Assembly (NCBI GenBank): GCA_963402885.1
Contig: OY727096.1
Coordinates: 13,869,820-13,933,819 of the forward strand
Direction of reading: 5' to 3'
Length of the DNA stretch: 64,000 nucleotides
Origin: Antedon bifida
Lineage: Eukaryota; Echinodermata; Crinoidea; Comatulida; Antedonidae
Shown: positions 1-11,426 of the stretch, in pieces
How the letters are laid out: the number at the start of each line of letters is the position of its first letter
How positions within the stretch are numbered: the first letter of the stretch is position 1
Notes under the pieces: generated by a model
Databases searched by the model: none
Told to the model about the DNA's origin: nothing
The model's input: only the letters and a program-made list of their open reading frames with translations
Translations under genes and position numbers: made by a program

Positions 1-429
1 AAAGCCAATAGATAAATGATAAAATCAATCAATTGTCCGATTATTATGATCACCTATAGTTTGAAAGTTTTTATGGAGTCAATCATAGTCTGTATCAATT
101 GAAATTGAAATTCCAGAATTTTTAAATTTCATTACATTAGACAAGCAAGGAGTTCACATTCTTTGACAGGCGTTCTAGTACATTCTTAATATCAATTTAT
201 TGGGAAGTTTATTAGAATATTATGTTGAAAAAGGTAACAAAATTATTGACACTGCACTTGTTCAAATTTGATTAGAAAGTGTACTGTCAGGTTATCTACC
301 TTAAATACACAGAACGTTTTGATGTTTTGTAGCAATAGTATAATATAAATACGGTAGCGTAGGGTCAAGGGGAAAAATCAAAGAGTTATTTTTTAATTTT
401 ATATAAATTTTTGCCAATAACAAAACAAA
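1..429. other. AT-rich stretch, no gene recognised
   Basis: No open frame of note and no recognisable protein, tRNA or splice pattern. It abuts the 3' end of a Helitron-like element at 430. Confidence 0.5.
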
Positions 430-2022
430 CTAGAATTTAATTCGTCACTTTGACGAATTATAGGTGATCATTTTTATCATTTTACTGAAATTAATTTTTT
501 TTTAAACATGCACGTACGTTAACATACGATCGGAAAATGTTGATGTATGCCATCCTATTATATGCTTATAGTGCTGAGTTGTGCCTATATGCCATATACA
601 ATATGTACAGTATATACTGTATATCTATATACAGTGTAGCATAGGTGAAATTGCGGGACACATGTTCTAATTTTTTGGCATGATGACGTTATCAAACTAA
701 ACTTTAAGATGACAATTTCGAAAGATAATTAATTGAGCAAAAAAATATAAGATTTGGAAAACAATTTGGCACGTAGAAGCGCTGTGCGCGCTCTTTGAAT
801 TGTGTATAACTTTGACGAAAAATATGAAAAAACTACTTTTTCACTTCAACTGGCCATATGTTAACGTCACAACATCCGATAGGCTTAATTTTTATATGAA
901 TAAATATCTACATTTCATCAGCTTTCATAATAAATTATAATCATCAAGGTAACCTTCAATTCTGAAGAGCTGTAAGATATTCAAATTTACTGCGAAGGTG
1001 AAATTACACGGCCTACGTTATTCAAGTTTTTACGCGTGATGACGTCATTAAAATGAAGATAGTGTCAACTCATGATAAAGATAATTAATTAAGCAAGCAC
1101 ATACTGAAAGTTGTGCGAAATTCGAGCACACATAACCAAGATGCGCTCTGTTGAATGTGATAATCTACACAAAAAGATAACAAATCCTAATTTTTAAATT
1201 CAAGTGGCCATTTGATGACGTCAAAACATTTTGTACGTAAAATGTGTACATGAATTCATATCTACAACTCAATGGCTTCCAGAATAAGTTAAAAAAATCG
1301 GGGGTCATCTTGCATTCTGAAGAATTATTTTCATTTTAAAAAAGACCTATTTTTCACCATTTTCAGAACTTTTGTAAAATAAATGTGCGCATTTTGTCAT
1401 TTTTAACGTGCTCGTATAGCGTTATTTTAAGTCGGAACTGACTCAAATTTGGTGAATGTACTAAGGATGGTGAGTAGAATGAGATTTGTAAAAAAAATTC
1501 ATATTTTTTACGCTTTTTAAGTATCGCGCGCGCAAAAACGCATTTTTGCGCAGTAATTTTTTGAAACACGCAAATGGCCTAATTCATGCTCTAAATTGAT
1601 CAAAACTTAATTTTGAGCTTTTTAAATTTTTAACGCGCGATATCACGCGCATGAACCTACGTGCGCGTGCGTTTTTATTTGCTAATATTTTTACCCTTGA
1701 TCTGAAGTTTACGTGTAGTGAATTTCATTAATATGTGATAATGAATTATGGAGATATGATTGATAATGTGATTTCGCAAAATGGCGTATAAATGTCGTCA
1801 CGGATGAGTGATCACGCTGGAAAGCTTATTAGGATTAAGTTGTATTATTTGAAAGATATTCTGAAATTTTTGTAATCATTGACATTAAACTTTTTGAGAT
1901 AATTGTTACACAAAATAGTGTACAGAAACAATAAAAAGAAAAAAAATAATAAAAAAAAAAATAATAATAAAGATTTTATACAATAACAATAGGTGATCAT
2001 TTTATTCTAAATGATCACCTAA
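430..2022 (-). mobile_element. Helitron-like non-autonomous element, copy 1
   Basis: Read on the minus strand, the 3' end shows an 8-bp-stem hairpin (ATTCGTCA / TGACGAAT), then about six bases, then CTAG followed by T. That is the hairpin plus CTRR|T arrangement known for Helitrons. The same terminus occurs at 7433 (minus) and 23173 (plus). The body carries TGACGTCA-like words and stretches shared with those copies (for example 650-900 matches 22745-23000 inverted). A perfect hairpin built on TAGGTGATCA lies at 1991-2022 near the presumed 5' side. No Rep/helicase coding was found, so it is non-autonomous. The 3' terminus is well placed; the 5' end is a guess. Confidence 0.55.
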
Positions 2023-2898
2023 CAAGTTTGAAAGGAAAGACCAAACAGGTGCTAAACAGTTGCAGCACTATATTTACATTCTAATAACTGTAAGATTCAA
2101 TTAATGCAAATTAATTATTATCATTAATTAATGCTGCTTCTATAAATATATTGAGCAAAATGTTAAATTGTATTATTTTGAATAAAATCATAAATAATTC
2201 AGCAGTTAAAACCACAATTTCCAAAATTCATTTCATTTATCCACTATCAACTATACATAGTGTTGTTTAAACTACACTCCAAAATAAAACAAAGAAATAA
2301 TGATAGGAAATTTGCAGAAAGAAGCAAACTCTGCTCCGCTACTGGTAACACTGTTATTTAATACGGAAATTCAGCCTAATATTATGAACGAAAACTATAC
2401 GCAAAATTATGATTTGGCTTTAAATTATGGAAAACCTCCGGCAAAACAAAATAATTATAGACAAATCGACAATCCCCATATGTGTGTGTTGGCTCAGAAA
2501 CATATCTACAAACAAAATATGTGCTGGCCGCCGATACATTGTGTACGGTATTGGTGACTCTGCTGGTTAAATGTTACAGTGCAGTCGGCCAATTTACAAA
2601 TATTCTCTTCCAGCCCTGGAAATTTATAAAAATTTATATGGATATTGTATACGATGAAATAGGATCTAAATTTTAATTTAGTGGCACTAGAGTAAAACTC
2701 TTGGGTCCGTCTCTGGTGCTAAATACCTATGCTAACATAAAACAAATACAAACATCTTAATTACTACAGTATCTACTACTATCTAGTATTTACTACTAAT
2801 TACAACATTTTAAAGAAGTTGATTGCAACATCTAAAAGAAGTTGACCAATTGCAGACATTTTTGACATTGTAAAAAAAAGTTTACATTTAAAAGAACT
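2023..2898. other. Intergenic, no gene recognised
   Basis: AT-rich sequence. A short open frame at 2300-2557 has no recognisable motif and no splice context, so it is not called. Nothing else is supported here. Confidence 0.45.
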
Positions 2899-2899
2899 A

Positions 2900-3081
2900 A
2901 AGCTTGGTTCCCACTAGAACGTAACGCAAGGACGTAAACGCAACGTAAGCGTTTTAGCCAATGACAAGCGAAGTTATAGACAGTTAGCAATCACAAGCGA
3001 ATAAGCCATCGCTTGTGATTGGTCAATTCACTTGCGTTGCGTTACGTCCTTGCGTTGCGTCGCTAGTGGGAACCACGCTTT
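2900..3081. mobile_element. MITE with GTTCCCACTAG terminal inverted repeats
   Basis: The ends are inverted copies reading AAAGC(T/G)TGGTTCCCACTAG, and the similarity continues inward through ACGCAAGGACGTAA for about 45 bp on each side. The element is flanked by TA, compatible with a TA or TTA-type target duplication. About 180 bp, no coding capacity. The superfamily is not assigned. Confidence 0.75.
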
Positions 3082-3087
3082 ATAGAC

Positions 3088-3350
3088 AAATTTAAAGCCA
3101 CATTCCCTGCAATTGTCAAAGTTTGTAAATATAATGCATATATATACTTTAAAAACATTAAACCAGGACATGTCTTGTCATGTCTGTACGTTTTATGGTT
3201 AATTATGATAAAAAGAGAAAAATAATGCGCTAAGTTTGCGTTGAATGTCTTTATGCCTAGCCTATCTAGGCTTAGCTCTGTAGGCCTACAGTGAGTAGCT
3301 TGTATAGGATCTTTCTCTAGACACTTTATCTGATAGAAGGCGTAATCTAT
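3088..3350 (+). repeat. Family A MITE, left-half copy
   Basis: It begins with TTAAAGCCACATTCCCTGC, continues with AATGCATATATATA and a run resembling AAACATTAAACCAGG, and ends in GGCCTA-rich sequence. The same order occurs at 19935, 24432 and, inverted, at 44568-45163 and 45421-46043. Only the left half is evident here. Confidence 0.6.
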
Positions 3351-3489
3351 GCTATAAGTTTGCTCTGAATTGTTTGAAAAGTATTCATTTTGGAAAATGG
3401 TTTCCAATGAAGAATGTAAGTAACATGAAACTAAGACATGTAAAGTATCAACAATGCAGAGTTGAAAGATATAGAAAAAGTGCAGTCCC

Positions 3490-3620
3490 ATACCTTATCT
3501 CACTTCTAAATGAATAATATTAATAATAATATTTAGATTATGTAAATATCCTTGTAATTAAGCTTTGGCTGCGATGACAATATTTGAAATAAATGAAATG
3601 AAAAAAAACAAAACATCAGT
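3490..3620 (+). repeat. Possible 3' tail of a non-LTR retrotransposon
   Basis: The words GGCTGCGATGACAATATTTG followed by AAATAAATGAAATGAAA resemble the short-repeat 3' tails of invertebrate LINEs. No coding part is attached. Weak call. Confidence 0.25.
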
Positions 3621-3944
3621 AACGTACAGACCTTGTAAGCTAGCTATATTGTCTTTCTTTTTTTAGCAGAATACTTTAATATTAATTGGATCGAGTCTCA
3701 CCTTGGGAAATGAAACAAAATAAGATTTTTTTTTAATATCCGTATTGTTTGTTCAATTTTAGTTCTTAGTGTATAGATTATATATGAATATGAATCATCC
3801 CGAACTCAGCTATTGCCTATATAGCAGCTTAGGAATAGTAATTAGTAAGAAACATTACCTAGCCTAGTGTCATCATTGGTAAAAGGGTGATCAATGTTAT
3901 GTTTGGCAGAGGTAAGATAGAAACATGAGTAAGAATACAGTTTT

Positions 3945-4200
3945 GTACTTACCGCCTGTTTCATTTGAAATGTTGCACGGCAGCACTGTCGCTATCTATA
4001 ACTACAGCTGCGCAGATCACATGTGTTGCTGTCTCGATATTGCTAATGATCTGAGTGACCTAATTGTGACGTAGGAAAATGGCAGAGAATTACCGAACAC
4101 ACACTAATATAGCTTTAATGGATAAAGGGGACTTAAAAGGTGCCCCAGCTCGAACGTCGCTAGTATCAGATATGCAGTTTAGGAGGAGATAGAGGAACAA
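3945..4200. promoter_or_regulatory. Candidate first-exon/promoter zone (divergent)
   Basis: This is a short, less AT-rich and non-repetitive island. On the minus strand it carries a strong donor (GCG|GTAAGTAC, exon end near 3952) preceded by ATGAAACAG. On the plus strand a short open frame starts in good context at 4074-4079 (AAAATGGCAGAG) and stops near 4195, beside a TGACGTA word. This could be the 5' end of RBMS or of an unseen divergent gene. No partner exon was found, so the call is tentative. Confidence 0.2.
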
Positions 4201-4242
4201 ATTTTGGTTTAGTGCTATTATAATACAGATGGCTTAGTGCTA

Positions 4243-5036
4243 TTAAGGTCACACACTACGTGTTATGTAAAAATAAATACTATATGAACCTATTGTGAGA
4301 TTTTATTCGTCTTTAAACAGTTAAAAGTGTAAAAAATAAGTCGATCCAATAATTTTAGCAGCCCTATAAATCCCAACATGCATCAAGCACAGATTGATAT
4401 TTTCATATTGTGCTGTGATGCACCCATTCGACCGATCGTGTGAAAGGATAAACAAAAAAAAGAACTTTTCAGCGAAAATACCAAGTCTTCCCTAATTTGT
4501 ATTAACGGATTCTGCCAAAAAAGGAAATTAATTCAGCAACGAGACAACGTTAGGCTATGTCTGTAGCTAGCGTATGATGTTCATACAAACTAAGTTAGGC
4601 CTAGAAACGTCTACGAGATAACTTTCGACGCGAGCTTAGGTAGTGCATTGTTTTTAATGTAATAATTACAATGTACGACCATTGTACACTAGCTATAGGC
4701 CTAGTCTGGCGTTGTATAATTGCTGTAATACGTAAGATGTAAGATTGCGAAAGACCCAGTATTTCCTTTGAAAAGTTATGGTTCTTCCATTTGTTTTGCT
4801 TTCGCAATTGATCGAAAAAGTGGGTGAATCACAGAAGAAAAATGAAAATAGCAATCCGCGTGCAATGCATGTTGGGATTTATAGCAGGTCACTTAAATTA
4901 TTAGAATCGACTTATTTTTCACATTTTTAAGCGTTTAAAAGAAAAAGTTATCACAATAGGACCATATAGTATTTATTTCTACATTAAATGTAGTTTGTGA
5001 CCTTAAATTAGATCTAAAAAATGTAGGGAATGGAAC
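4243..5036. mobile_element. Family A MITE, head-to-head palindrome
   Basis: Two right-hand halves of family A lie in opposite orientation. The left arm (4243-4520) and right arm (4720-5036) are inverted copies sharing the words AATAAGTCGAT, TATAAATCCCAACATGCAT, TTTTCAGCGAAAATAC-like and AAATAAATACTATATG. The right end GTAGGGAATGGAACCTTA matches the end of the complete element at 25080. The sequence folds into a long imperfect hairpin. No protein is encoded. Confidence 0.65.
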
Positions 5037-5109
5037 CTTAGAACACACATTTAAGACAAGAAATGACCTGGTTGAATGTTTTTAAAGTGATATACATCAC
5101 AGGCAGAGA

Positions 5110-5345
5110 ATAAATTTTAAAACACCCGGTGATATACTGAAATTTAATTAAATAATTTGAAACGATAAAGATGAGGAAATCTGTGAAAATGAGAAAAAGT
5201 TGACTCGAACCCGGAACCTTAACTGTTTGATATGCAGATGTCCTAACCATTAGACCACTGGGGCTTTCATGGTACTATTGTTCAAACTCAATTGGATAGC
5301 AACTCTTTAATATTCTTTGCGTGGTTAATTAATGAATTAAATTTC
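5110..5345 (-). mobile_element. tRNA-derived SINE, minus-strand copy
   Basis: On the minus strand: GTGGTCTAATGGTTAGGACA (box A) and GGGTTCGAGTC (box B) about 35 bp apart, followed by a tail with TTTTTCTCATTTTCACAG and CCTCATCTTTATCG. The same layout occurs on the plus strand at 5430-5712. Confidence 0.7.
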
Positions 5346-5429
5346 AGGATATCACTGGGTGGTTTAGAATTTATTCTGTGCCTGTGATGTTATATATAAA
5401 AGTATCTCTTCTGAGATCCTGCCTCGTGA

Positions 5430-5712
5430 ATAAAATACTGAAAGATGAGGGCGTATCAATTTGATCTCTGGTGTGCGTGTGTACAATTGAGGGACTAGTG
5501 CTGTTCCACCGTACCACGCAGAGAATGTTAAAGAGTCGCTATCCAATCGAGTTTGAACAATACTATGCAAGCCCCAGTGGTCTAATGGTTAGGACATCTG
5601 CATATCAAGCAGAAGCTTCCGGGTTCGAGTCTCGGTTGGGGCGACTTTTTCTCATTCTCACAGATTTCCTCATTCTCACAGATTTCCTCATCTTTATCGT
5701 TTCAAATTAAAG
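5430..5712 (+). mobile_element. tRNA-derived SINE, plus-strand copy with intact tRNA fold
   Basis: The segment from about 5570 to 5641 folds as a cloverleaf. The 7-bp acceptor pairs GCCCCAG with TTGGGGC, a D arm contains GGTCTAATGGTTAGGAC, the anticodon stem pairs TCTGC with GCAGA, and a T arm contains GGGTTCGAGTC. The loop would place ATC in the anticodon. The body upstream (TATCCAATCGAGTTTGAACA) and tail downstream (CTCATTCTCACAGATTTCC, partly duplicated) are shared with other copies, so this is a SINE and not a working tRNA gene. Confidence 0.7.
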
Positions 5713-5732
5713 TGATATATATATACTGTACT

Positions 5733-5915
5733 TGCACTGATGAAGGGCTAGTGTTGCCCGAAAGCTCTGCTAACTTTTCTGGCTGTTTTACTTTATAGTT
5801 TTGATTTAATAGCTTTTCGATTTATTTTTTGTATCTCCATTGAGATCCAGCCACTGATACCCACAGCATTGTCATTTTTTCAGTAATTTGCCTTTGGATT
5901 TATATATATATATAT
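5733..5915 (+). repeat. Dispersed repeat with CTGATGA...GAAA core, copy 1
   Basis: It starts ACTTGCACTGATGAAGGGC and carries a GGGC/GCCC stem followed by GAAA, then CCACTGATACCCACAGCATTG, and ends in an AT run. A second copy is at 6193-6385. The core resembles the hammerhead-like motif of Penelope-type element ends, but an extra A sits between GA and the stem. Confidence 0.5.
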
Positions 5916-5964
5916 ATATAAATCAATTGTGTTCCGTAGTACTGTGTAAATTATATATAAATCA

Positions 5965-6135
5965 TACTGTCAAATTATAGAAACCGTGCTCATATTCGGA
6001 ACATAATCACGTCGAGCATAGCTCATTGGCGAAAGTTCCGTATTTTTTAGTTGTATGAAAAAATGTCTCTGGCAGGATTTGAACCGATTATGAGATCATG
6101 TTCCAAATATTAGCACTGTTTCTATAATTTGATAT
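5965..6135. repeat. Small foldback repeat with box-B-like word
   Basis: Near 5970-6010 and 6090-6132 the words CAAATTATAGAAAC...GTGCT and their inverse face each other. Between them lies GGTTCAAATCCTGCC on the minus strand, a box-B-like tRNA word. Confidence 0.45.
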
Positions 6136-6192
6136 ATATATATATATACACCCAGGCAGCACTTGCCAGTTCTTATGCTATGACGTTATCCT

Positions 6193-6385
6193 TCACTTGC
6201 ACTGATAAAGGGCTAGAGTTGCCCGAAAGCTCTGCTAATTTTTCTTGCTGTTTTACTTTATCGTTTTGATTTAGCTTTTCGCGCTTTTTTTTTGTATCTC
6301 TATTGAGATCCTGCCACTGATACCCACAGCATTGCCATTTTTTCAGTAATTTTCCTTTGGATTTATATATATATATATGCATTAT
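6193..6385 (+). repeat. Dispersed repeat with CTGATAA...GAAA core, copy 2
   Basis: A close copy of 5733-5915 in the same orientation, with the core G changed (CTGATAA) and a shorter AT tail. Confidence 0.5.
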
Positions 6386-7432
6386 TTTTTACAAAACGAC
6401 AACAATTGCAGGTCTAGTGTCTTTAAAAGAATTATTTCTTTTCTCTTTTTATTAGTATTTGGATTTAAACATTTACATTGACAGATATGTCGGATAGTTC
6501 TGGAATTGTGATTTCAGGCAAATTTGTTTTGTTTTGAAAAAAATGCCAAACATCTTTGCTTTGTCAATGGACAATGTGACAGATTTTTTATCGTATATAT
6601 ATACGAATATCTTAGCTAGAGCCGTTTAAGATTGTTCTGAATATAGCGATTAGATTTACATTTATGTTGATTTTTAGTGGATTGCAAAGGAATCAAAACA
6701 TACAGTAGCCCAATGTATGTCAGAGTTCATTCTTTTAGCTTCCATCTAATTTACTCCTTTCTTGCAATTGATATTATTTCGCCATCATCCAAGGAGCAGC
6801 AGATTTTGACTTCTTTACTTCTTTATTGATAATAATAGAAAACACCAGCTGTATCATTGAAATTGTTGTTAGCACCAGAAAGCCCTGGTTGAAAAAGAAA
6901 AGCTAAAGAATAGTACAGAAGCCCAAAGGCGCTATTTAATTTGTTGCCTTTGACTATATTGATTACCATTTCAAAGATCATTCCAAAATTTCTTTCTTAA
7001 AATTGTGCAAATATTTGCTTGTTTTTTAGAGTCTATAAGTACTGTACTGCCATATTTTGTGAAAAGGGCTTAACTACATTTTTTTCGAAATTGAGATTTT
7101 TGTCTTATTTGACTGATGGGGGTATACTCTATTACTTGACCAGTTATCCCAAAATATGTCTATAAATATGAAATTTATGATAATAATTATTATCTTTTGG
7201 GGCTTATCTACAAACACCTATAGAAATAATTTGACAAAAGGCCTTAACTACAGTAATTGACCAATCAGATAACAGTATGATGAATATATAATGAGGCAGA
7301 TTATTGCTCTTAGGAGAAAAGCCTTTTTCATATATTTTGTAAATTTTTTACCTGATCTAAATTACAGTTATAATTTATTTTAACTAAAGTTACTAAATGT
7401 TTTGGTAAATTTTCATAAAAAATCAAACAAAA
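6386..7432. other. Intergenic, nothing recognised
   Basis: AT-rich DNA without coding, RNA or clear repeat structure that I can support. Confidence 0.4.
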
Positions 7433-8835
7433 CTAGATTTAATTCGTCACTATGACGAATTATAGGTTATATGCATTCATTTAAATCAAGATAATTGATT
7501 TTTAAAAGATATATTGATTGCTTGATTTTCTCAGAATCTTTAATTATTTTAATATATGATAGGATCTTGCTATCGGGAATACAATAGCCGGTATAACAAT
7601 CCGATCAAAGATCCCTCTGCGTATAATGTCATAAACAACATTGTTACATAATTAATAAAGACATTACTAATTACTTTTTATATAGATTTCATTATAAATT
7701 ATGTGTATAATCTATACACTAAAAAATAAAATTGAACAAACAATACAGATAATAAAAATTCATTTCTCAAGGTGCGACTCGAACTTGGTACCTTGAGTGC
7801 CATAGACACAGACCACCGATCCATACACAACTGACTAAAAGTTGTAAAAAGATTTCTCCGTGTATTTACTATGCAGGAACCACTTTGGTGCAGATAGATT
7901 ATTACATACCGCAATGAATTATAATTGTTTACTATGATGACATCTTTAAAAATGTTAAAAAATGATGCACTGTCAAACTACCGTATATACTTTTAACTTT
8001 AATATATGAACTTTTGAAGGAAGAAAGTTAATGTTAAGTTTTGGTCTAAGAAAATGTCATAATTTGTTTGATTGTTTAAATTAATTTTTTTTAATTTAAT
8101 ATGCAATTAATGATGACTTAATAAAGTTTTGTTCTCTTAATTTCATAATAAATCATACATATGATACATACACTTCAAGAAAATGAAATAAAAAATAGGT
8201 GTTCCCGAGCATTCTGACGATCTATATTAATTTTAAAATTTAGCATATTTTCACCATTTTGTTAACTTACATGTGCGTAGCCTGTCACTTTTGACGTGCT
8301 CGTATAACGCAATTTAGCGTTGAAAAGTGAATAAAATATGATATTATTAAAGAAAGGTTGTACGACAGAAATCGGACAAAAATAGTGTTAATTTTTAACG
8401 CGCAGTGCGCGTGTAAAAATCTGCACACTCATGGCAATTTTTTAAACGTTTAAAATTGCCTGAAACATACTCTAATTTCAACGAAAATAAATTTAGACAA
8501 TTTTGAACATTTTAAGCGCACGTAAGCATGCGTTATATGCGCTATGCACGTAATTGTATTGCCATATGATGAAATATGACCTGAAATTAATGAGTACCAA
8601 ATTTTGTTTAATTGTGATTCATGCTTGTGAAGATATGATTATAGACGTGATTTCATAGACCGCATAATTTTTGATTGCGCACCATGAAAACATAACCACA
8701 TCGATTCCTGGCCATAAGGAATATACTCTGAAAAATTGACTTAGCTAGATGAAACTGATATGAAGATAATTGACGGACAAAATAGTGCTAAGGAAAGAAT
8801 AAATAAATAAAGAAATAAATCAAGATTGTGACAGA
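7433..8835 (-). mobile_element. Helitron-like non-autonomous element, copy 2
   Basis: The minus-strand 3' end has the hairpin ATTCGTCA/TGACGAAT followed by CTAG|T, as in copy 1. The interior at 8180-8340 matches 1290-1440 of copy 1 (words GTGCGNNNNNTGTCACTTTT and ACGTGCTCGTATA). The direct word GGTTATATGC lies near both ends. A tRNA-like word pair on the minus strand at 7765-7830 may be an embedded SINE. The 5' boundary is uncertain. Confidence 0.5.
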
Positions 8836-9204
8836 ATCAAGAGGTTATATGCTTAACTGCAAAAGTGCCCTGTTTTCGAAGTATTTCCCGCCATTTTTAA
8901 GTACAAATAAATTGAGAAAAGGCTTTATCTGCAATTTGACCCCAAAAAATAAAAAAATAATAATTGAAAGTTATGTCAGAAATTTTTTTTAAATGTACTT
9001 TTGAAATATATTCATTTGAAAATAAAATATACTACATGAACTTTTGTAATGAAGAACAAAAACACATTTTGGTCAATTACTCAAAAGTAGATTTTTGTAG
9101 ATAAGCCCTTTTCTCAAAGTACGGCAGTGTAGTGCTTGCTTGTTTCATTAGGCTGTATGAGCTTTATTTTTTTATAAAGCTTGTTAGTCAGTGTGCTTAC
9201 ACGA
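8836..9204. other. Intergenic, nothing recognised
   Basis: AT-rich DNA between the Helitron-like copy and the satellite array, with no supported feature. Confidence 0.4.
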
Positions 9205-10055
9205 TTTCCAGTGAGCACCGGTGGATTAGTGCCAGAGCTTGTTACCTATCTTTGCGAGCACCGGTGGATTAGTGCCAGAGCTTGTTACCTATCTTTGCGA
9301 GCACCGGTGGATTAGTGCTAGAGCTTGTTACCTATGTTTGTGAAGCACCAGCGGATTAGTGCCAGGGCTTGTTACCTATCTTTGCGAGCACCGGTGGATT
9401 AGTGCCAGGGCTTGTTACCTATCTTTGCGATCACCGGTGGATTAGTGCCAGGGCTTGTTACCTATCTTTGCGAGCACCGGTGGATTAGTGCCAGGACTTG
9501 TTACCTATCTTTGCGAGCACCGGTGGATTAGTGCCAGGGCTTGTTACCTATCTTTGCGAGCACCGGTGGATTAGTGCCAGGGCTTGTTACCTATCTTTGC
9601 GAGCACCGGTGGATTAGTGCCAGAACTTGTTACCTATCTTTGCGAGCACCGGTGGATTAGTGCCAGAGCTTGTTACCTATCTTTGCGAGCACTGGTGGAT
9701 TAGTGCCAGAGCTTGTTAACTATCTTTGCGAGCACCGGTGGATTAGTGCCAGAGCTTGTTACCTATGTTTGTGAAGCACCAGCGGATTAGTGCCAGAGCT
9801 TGTTACCTATCTTTGCGAGCACCGGTGGATTAGTGCCAGAGCTTGTTACCTATCTTTGTTGAGCACCGGTGGATTAGTGCCAGAGCTTGTTAACTATCTT
9901 TGCAAGCACCAGCGGATTAGTGCCAGAGCTTGTTACCTATCTTTGCGAGCACTGGTGGATTAGTGCCAGAGCTTGTTACCTATGTTTGTGAAGCACCAGC
10001 GGATTAGTGTCGGAGCTTGTTTGTTTGAGCACACCGGTGGTTTAGGACCAGTGCT
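9205..10055 (+). repeat. 43-bp tandem satellite, about 20 units
   Basis: The unit runs from GAGCACCGGTGGATTAGTGC through CAGAGCTTGTTACCTATC to TTTGC and repeats every 43 bp. Most units are near-identical. A second type carrying GTGAAGCACCAGCGG recurs at irregular intervals (near 9350, 9775, 9910, 9990). Because 43 is not a multiple of three and each unit holds TAG, it cannot be a long coding repeat. Confidence 0.95.
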
Positions 10056-11250
10056 GGGTTCTTATGTTTTTGGGCACTGACAGATTTAATTTGCTTGTTT
10101 CCCAGTTACCACTCTCAGCAGTGGTTGATTACTCCCAACTCCTTTACTATACTTAGGTATGTTCATACGTACGGCATAAATAGAGCACTGACAATAATTA
10201 AGATGGCCATATTTCAAGAAATGGTCATAAAAAAACAAAAGACGGCTATCATGACAGTGTAAAATCTAAAATAGGGACCCTGGGCTAGTACTTTTAAAAC
10301 GTAAAATCTTCTCTGTTTAACGCCATTTATTAATATAATGAACGCCTTTCAGTATGTGTTAATGCAACCCTCCAATACACAACAAGATAGAGGGCGGAAG
10401 ATAGAGATTAGAAAGATCATAAAATGAAACACATGTAGTCATAAATGTTCTGTGAGAATAAAGCCATCCAAAACCACTATATTTGAAGTGAACGATATAT
10501 TATATGTTATATTAACAGCTTGGCATTTTAATCCACACCAGACTTATGCTGCACATCTGTATGTAGCCTTACTCACTGAATGTTAATTACAATATATTTA
10601 GAAGAATTGGCCATTGTGAGAAATGTCTATTTATACAGTAGGTTCGTCATTCTATTAAATTAGTGGGTTTTTCCTGTTGTGAAATTTGATAAGGGAACAG
10701 GATTTTTTGCTCGAGCGATTCTTTAAGCATACACATCAGCCAACTTCTAACCAGCAAGAGTTGTTGCTAACTGCTGCATGCCACCTACACTTTTAACTGT
10801 TCTCGATCAGCGTGCGTGTCTATTTGCGTAACGTGTCTGTATCAACTCATGACATACAGTAACTGTAATCTTATAAATGTCGCAAAATAAGAATAAAGAC
10901 TTGGTTGACATTGTGTTTGAAATCATGTTTTATTATTTTTCACTTAAAAAAAAAAATTTACTCAGCTGACTTTTGCACATGCTAAGGTCTAAATCTGCAC
11001 CTCACAATATATCCATATTAATGATATTATTGTACCATGTCAAATTGTATGAGCTAAAACTATACAGATAAACTAAAGTAATGTAGTTCAATTTATGGGC
11101 TTCTGTTGTTAAATAAATAAAATTGTGGACAAATATACTGTAAGATTTTTGCTTATGTACTTGTACTTCCTTTGAATTCTGTTTTTTTTTCAATTCAACT
11201 CTTGCTAGATTTTTACTAAGATGTAGATTATTTTATATTTTGTTTTACAG
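10056..11250. other. Sequence upstream of first visible RBMS exon
   Basis: Presumably RBMS intron. No exon encoding the usual RBMS N-terminus was recognised. The acceptor TTTTGTTTTACAG ends at 11250. Confidence 0.4.
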
Positions 11251-11426
11251 TTTAACCCTCAACTACGAAGCATGCCCCCTCCAAGTCCCAGTACCATCAG
11301 TACAGGATCAGGGTCACAGAACTCACCACACTCACTGCATGGAGATCAACTTAGTAAAACCAATCTTTATATAAGGGGCTTATTACCTAACACAACTGAT
11401 CAAGATCTTCACACAATGTGCTATAT
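11251..11426 (+). CDS. RBMS: RBMS exon: leader and start of RRM1
   Basis: Acceptor ...TTTTACAG, donor ...TATAT|GTAAGT. Phase 0 in, two bases out. Encodes the Ser/Pro leader and RNP2 (LYIRGL). The ATG at 11272 lies in frame, so a shorter isoform starting there is possible. Confidence 0.9.

Noticed and set aside
2300-2557. Open frame of 85 codons as RBMS first exon
   Set aside because: No resemblance to RBMS N-termini and no fitting donor in frame.
5565-5645. Functional tRNA gene
   Set aside because: Shared upstream body and downstream tail with other copies, and the anticodon does not match its closest tRNA type; better explained as a SINE.
9205-10055. Regular 43-bp array as a CRISPR
   Set aside because: Units are contiguous without variable spacers, and the genome is eukaryotic.
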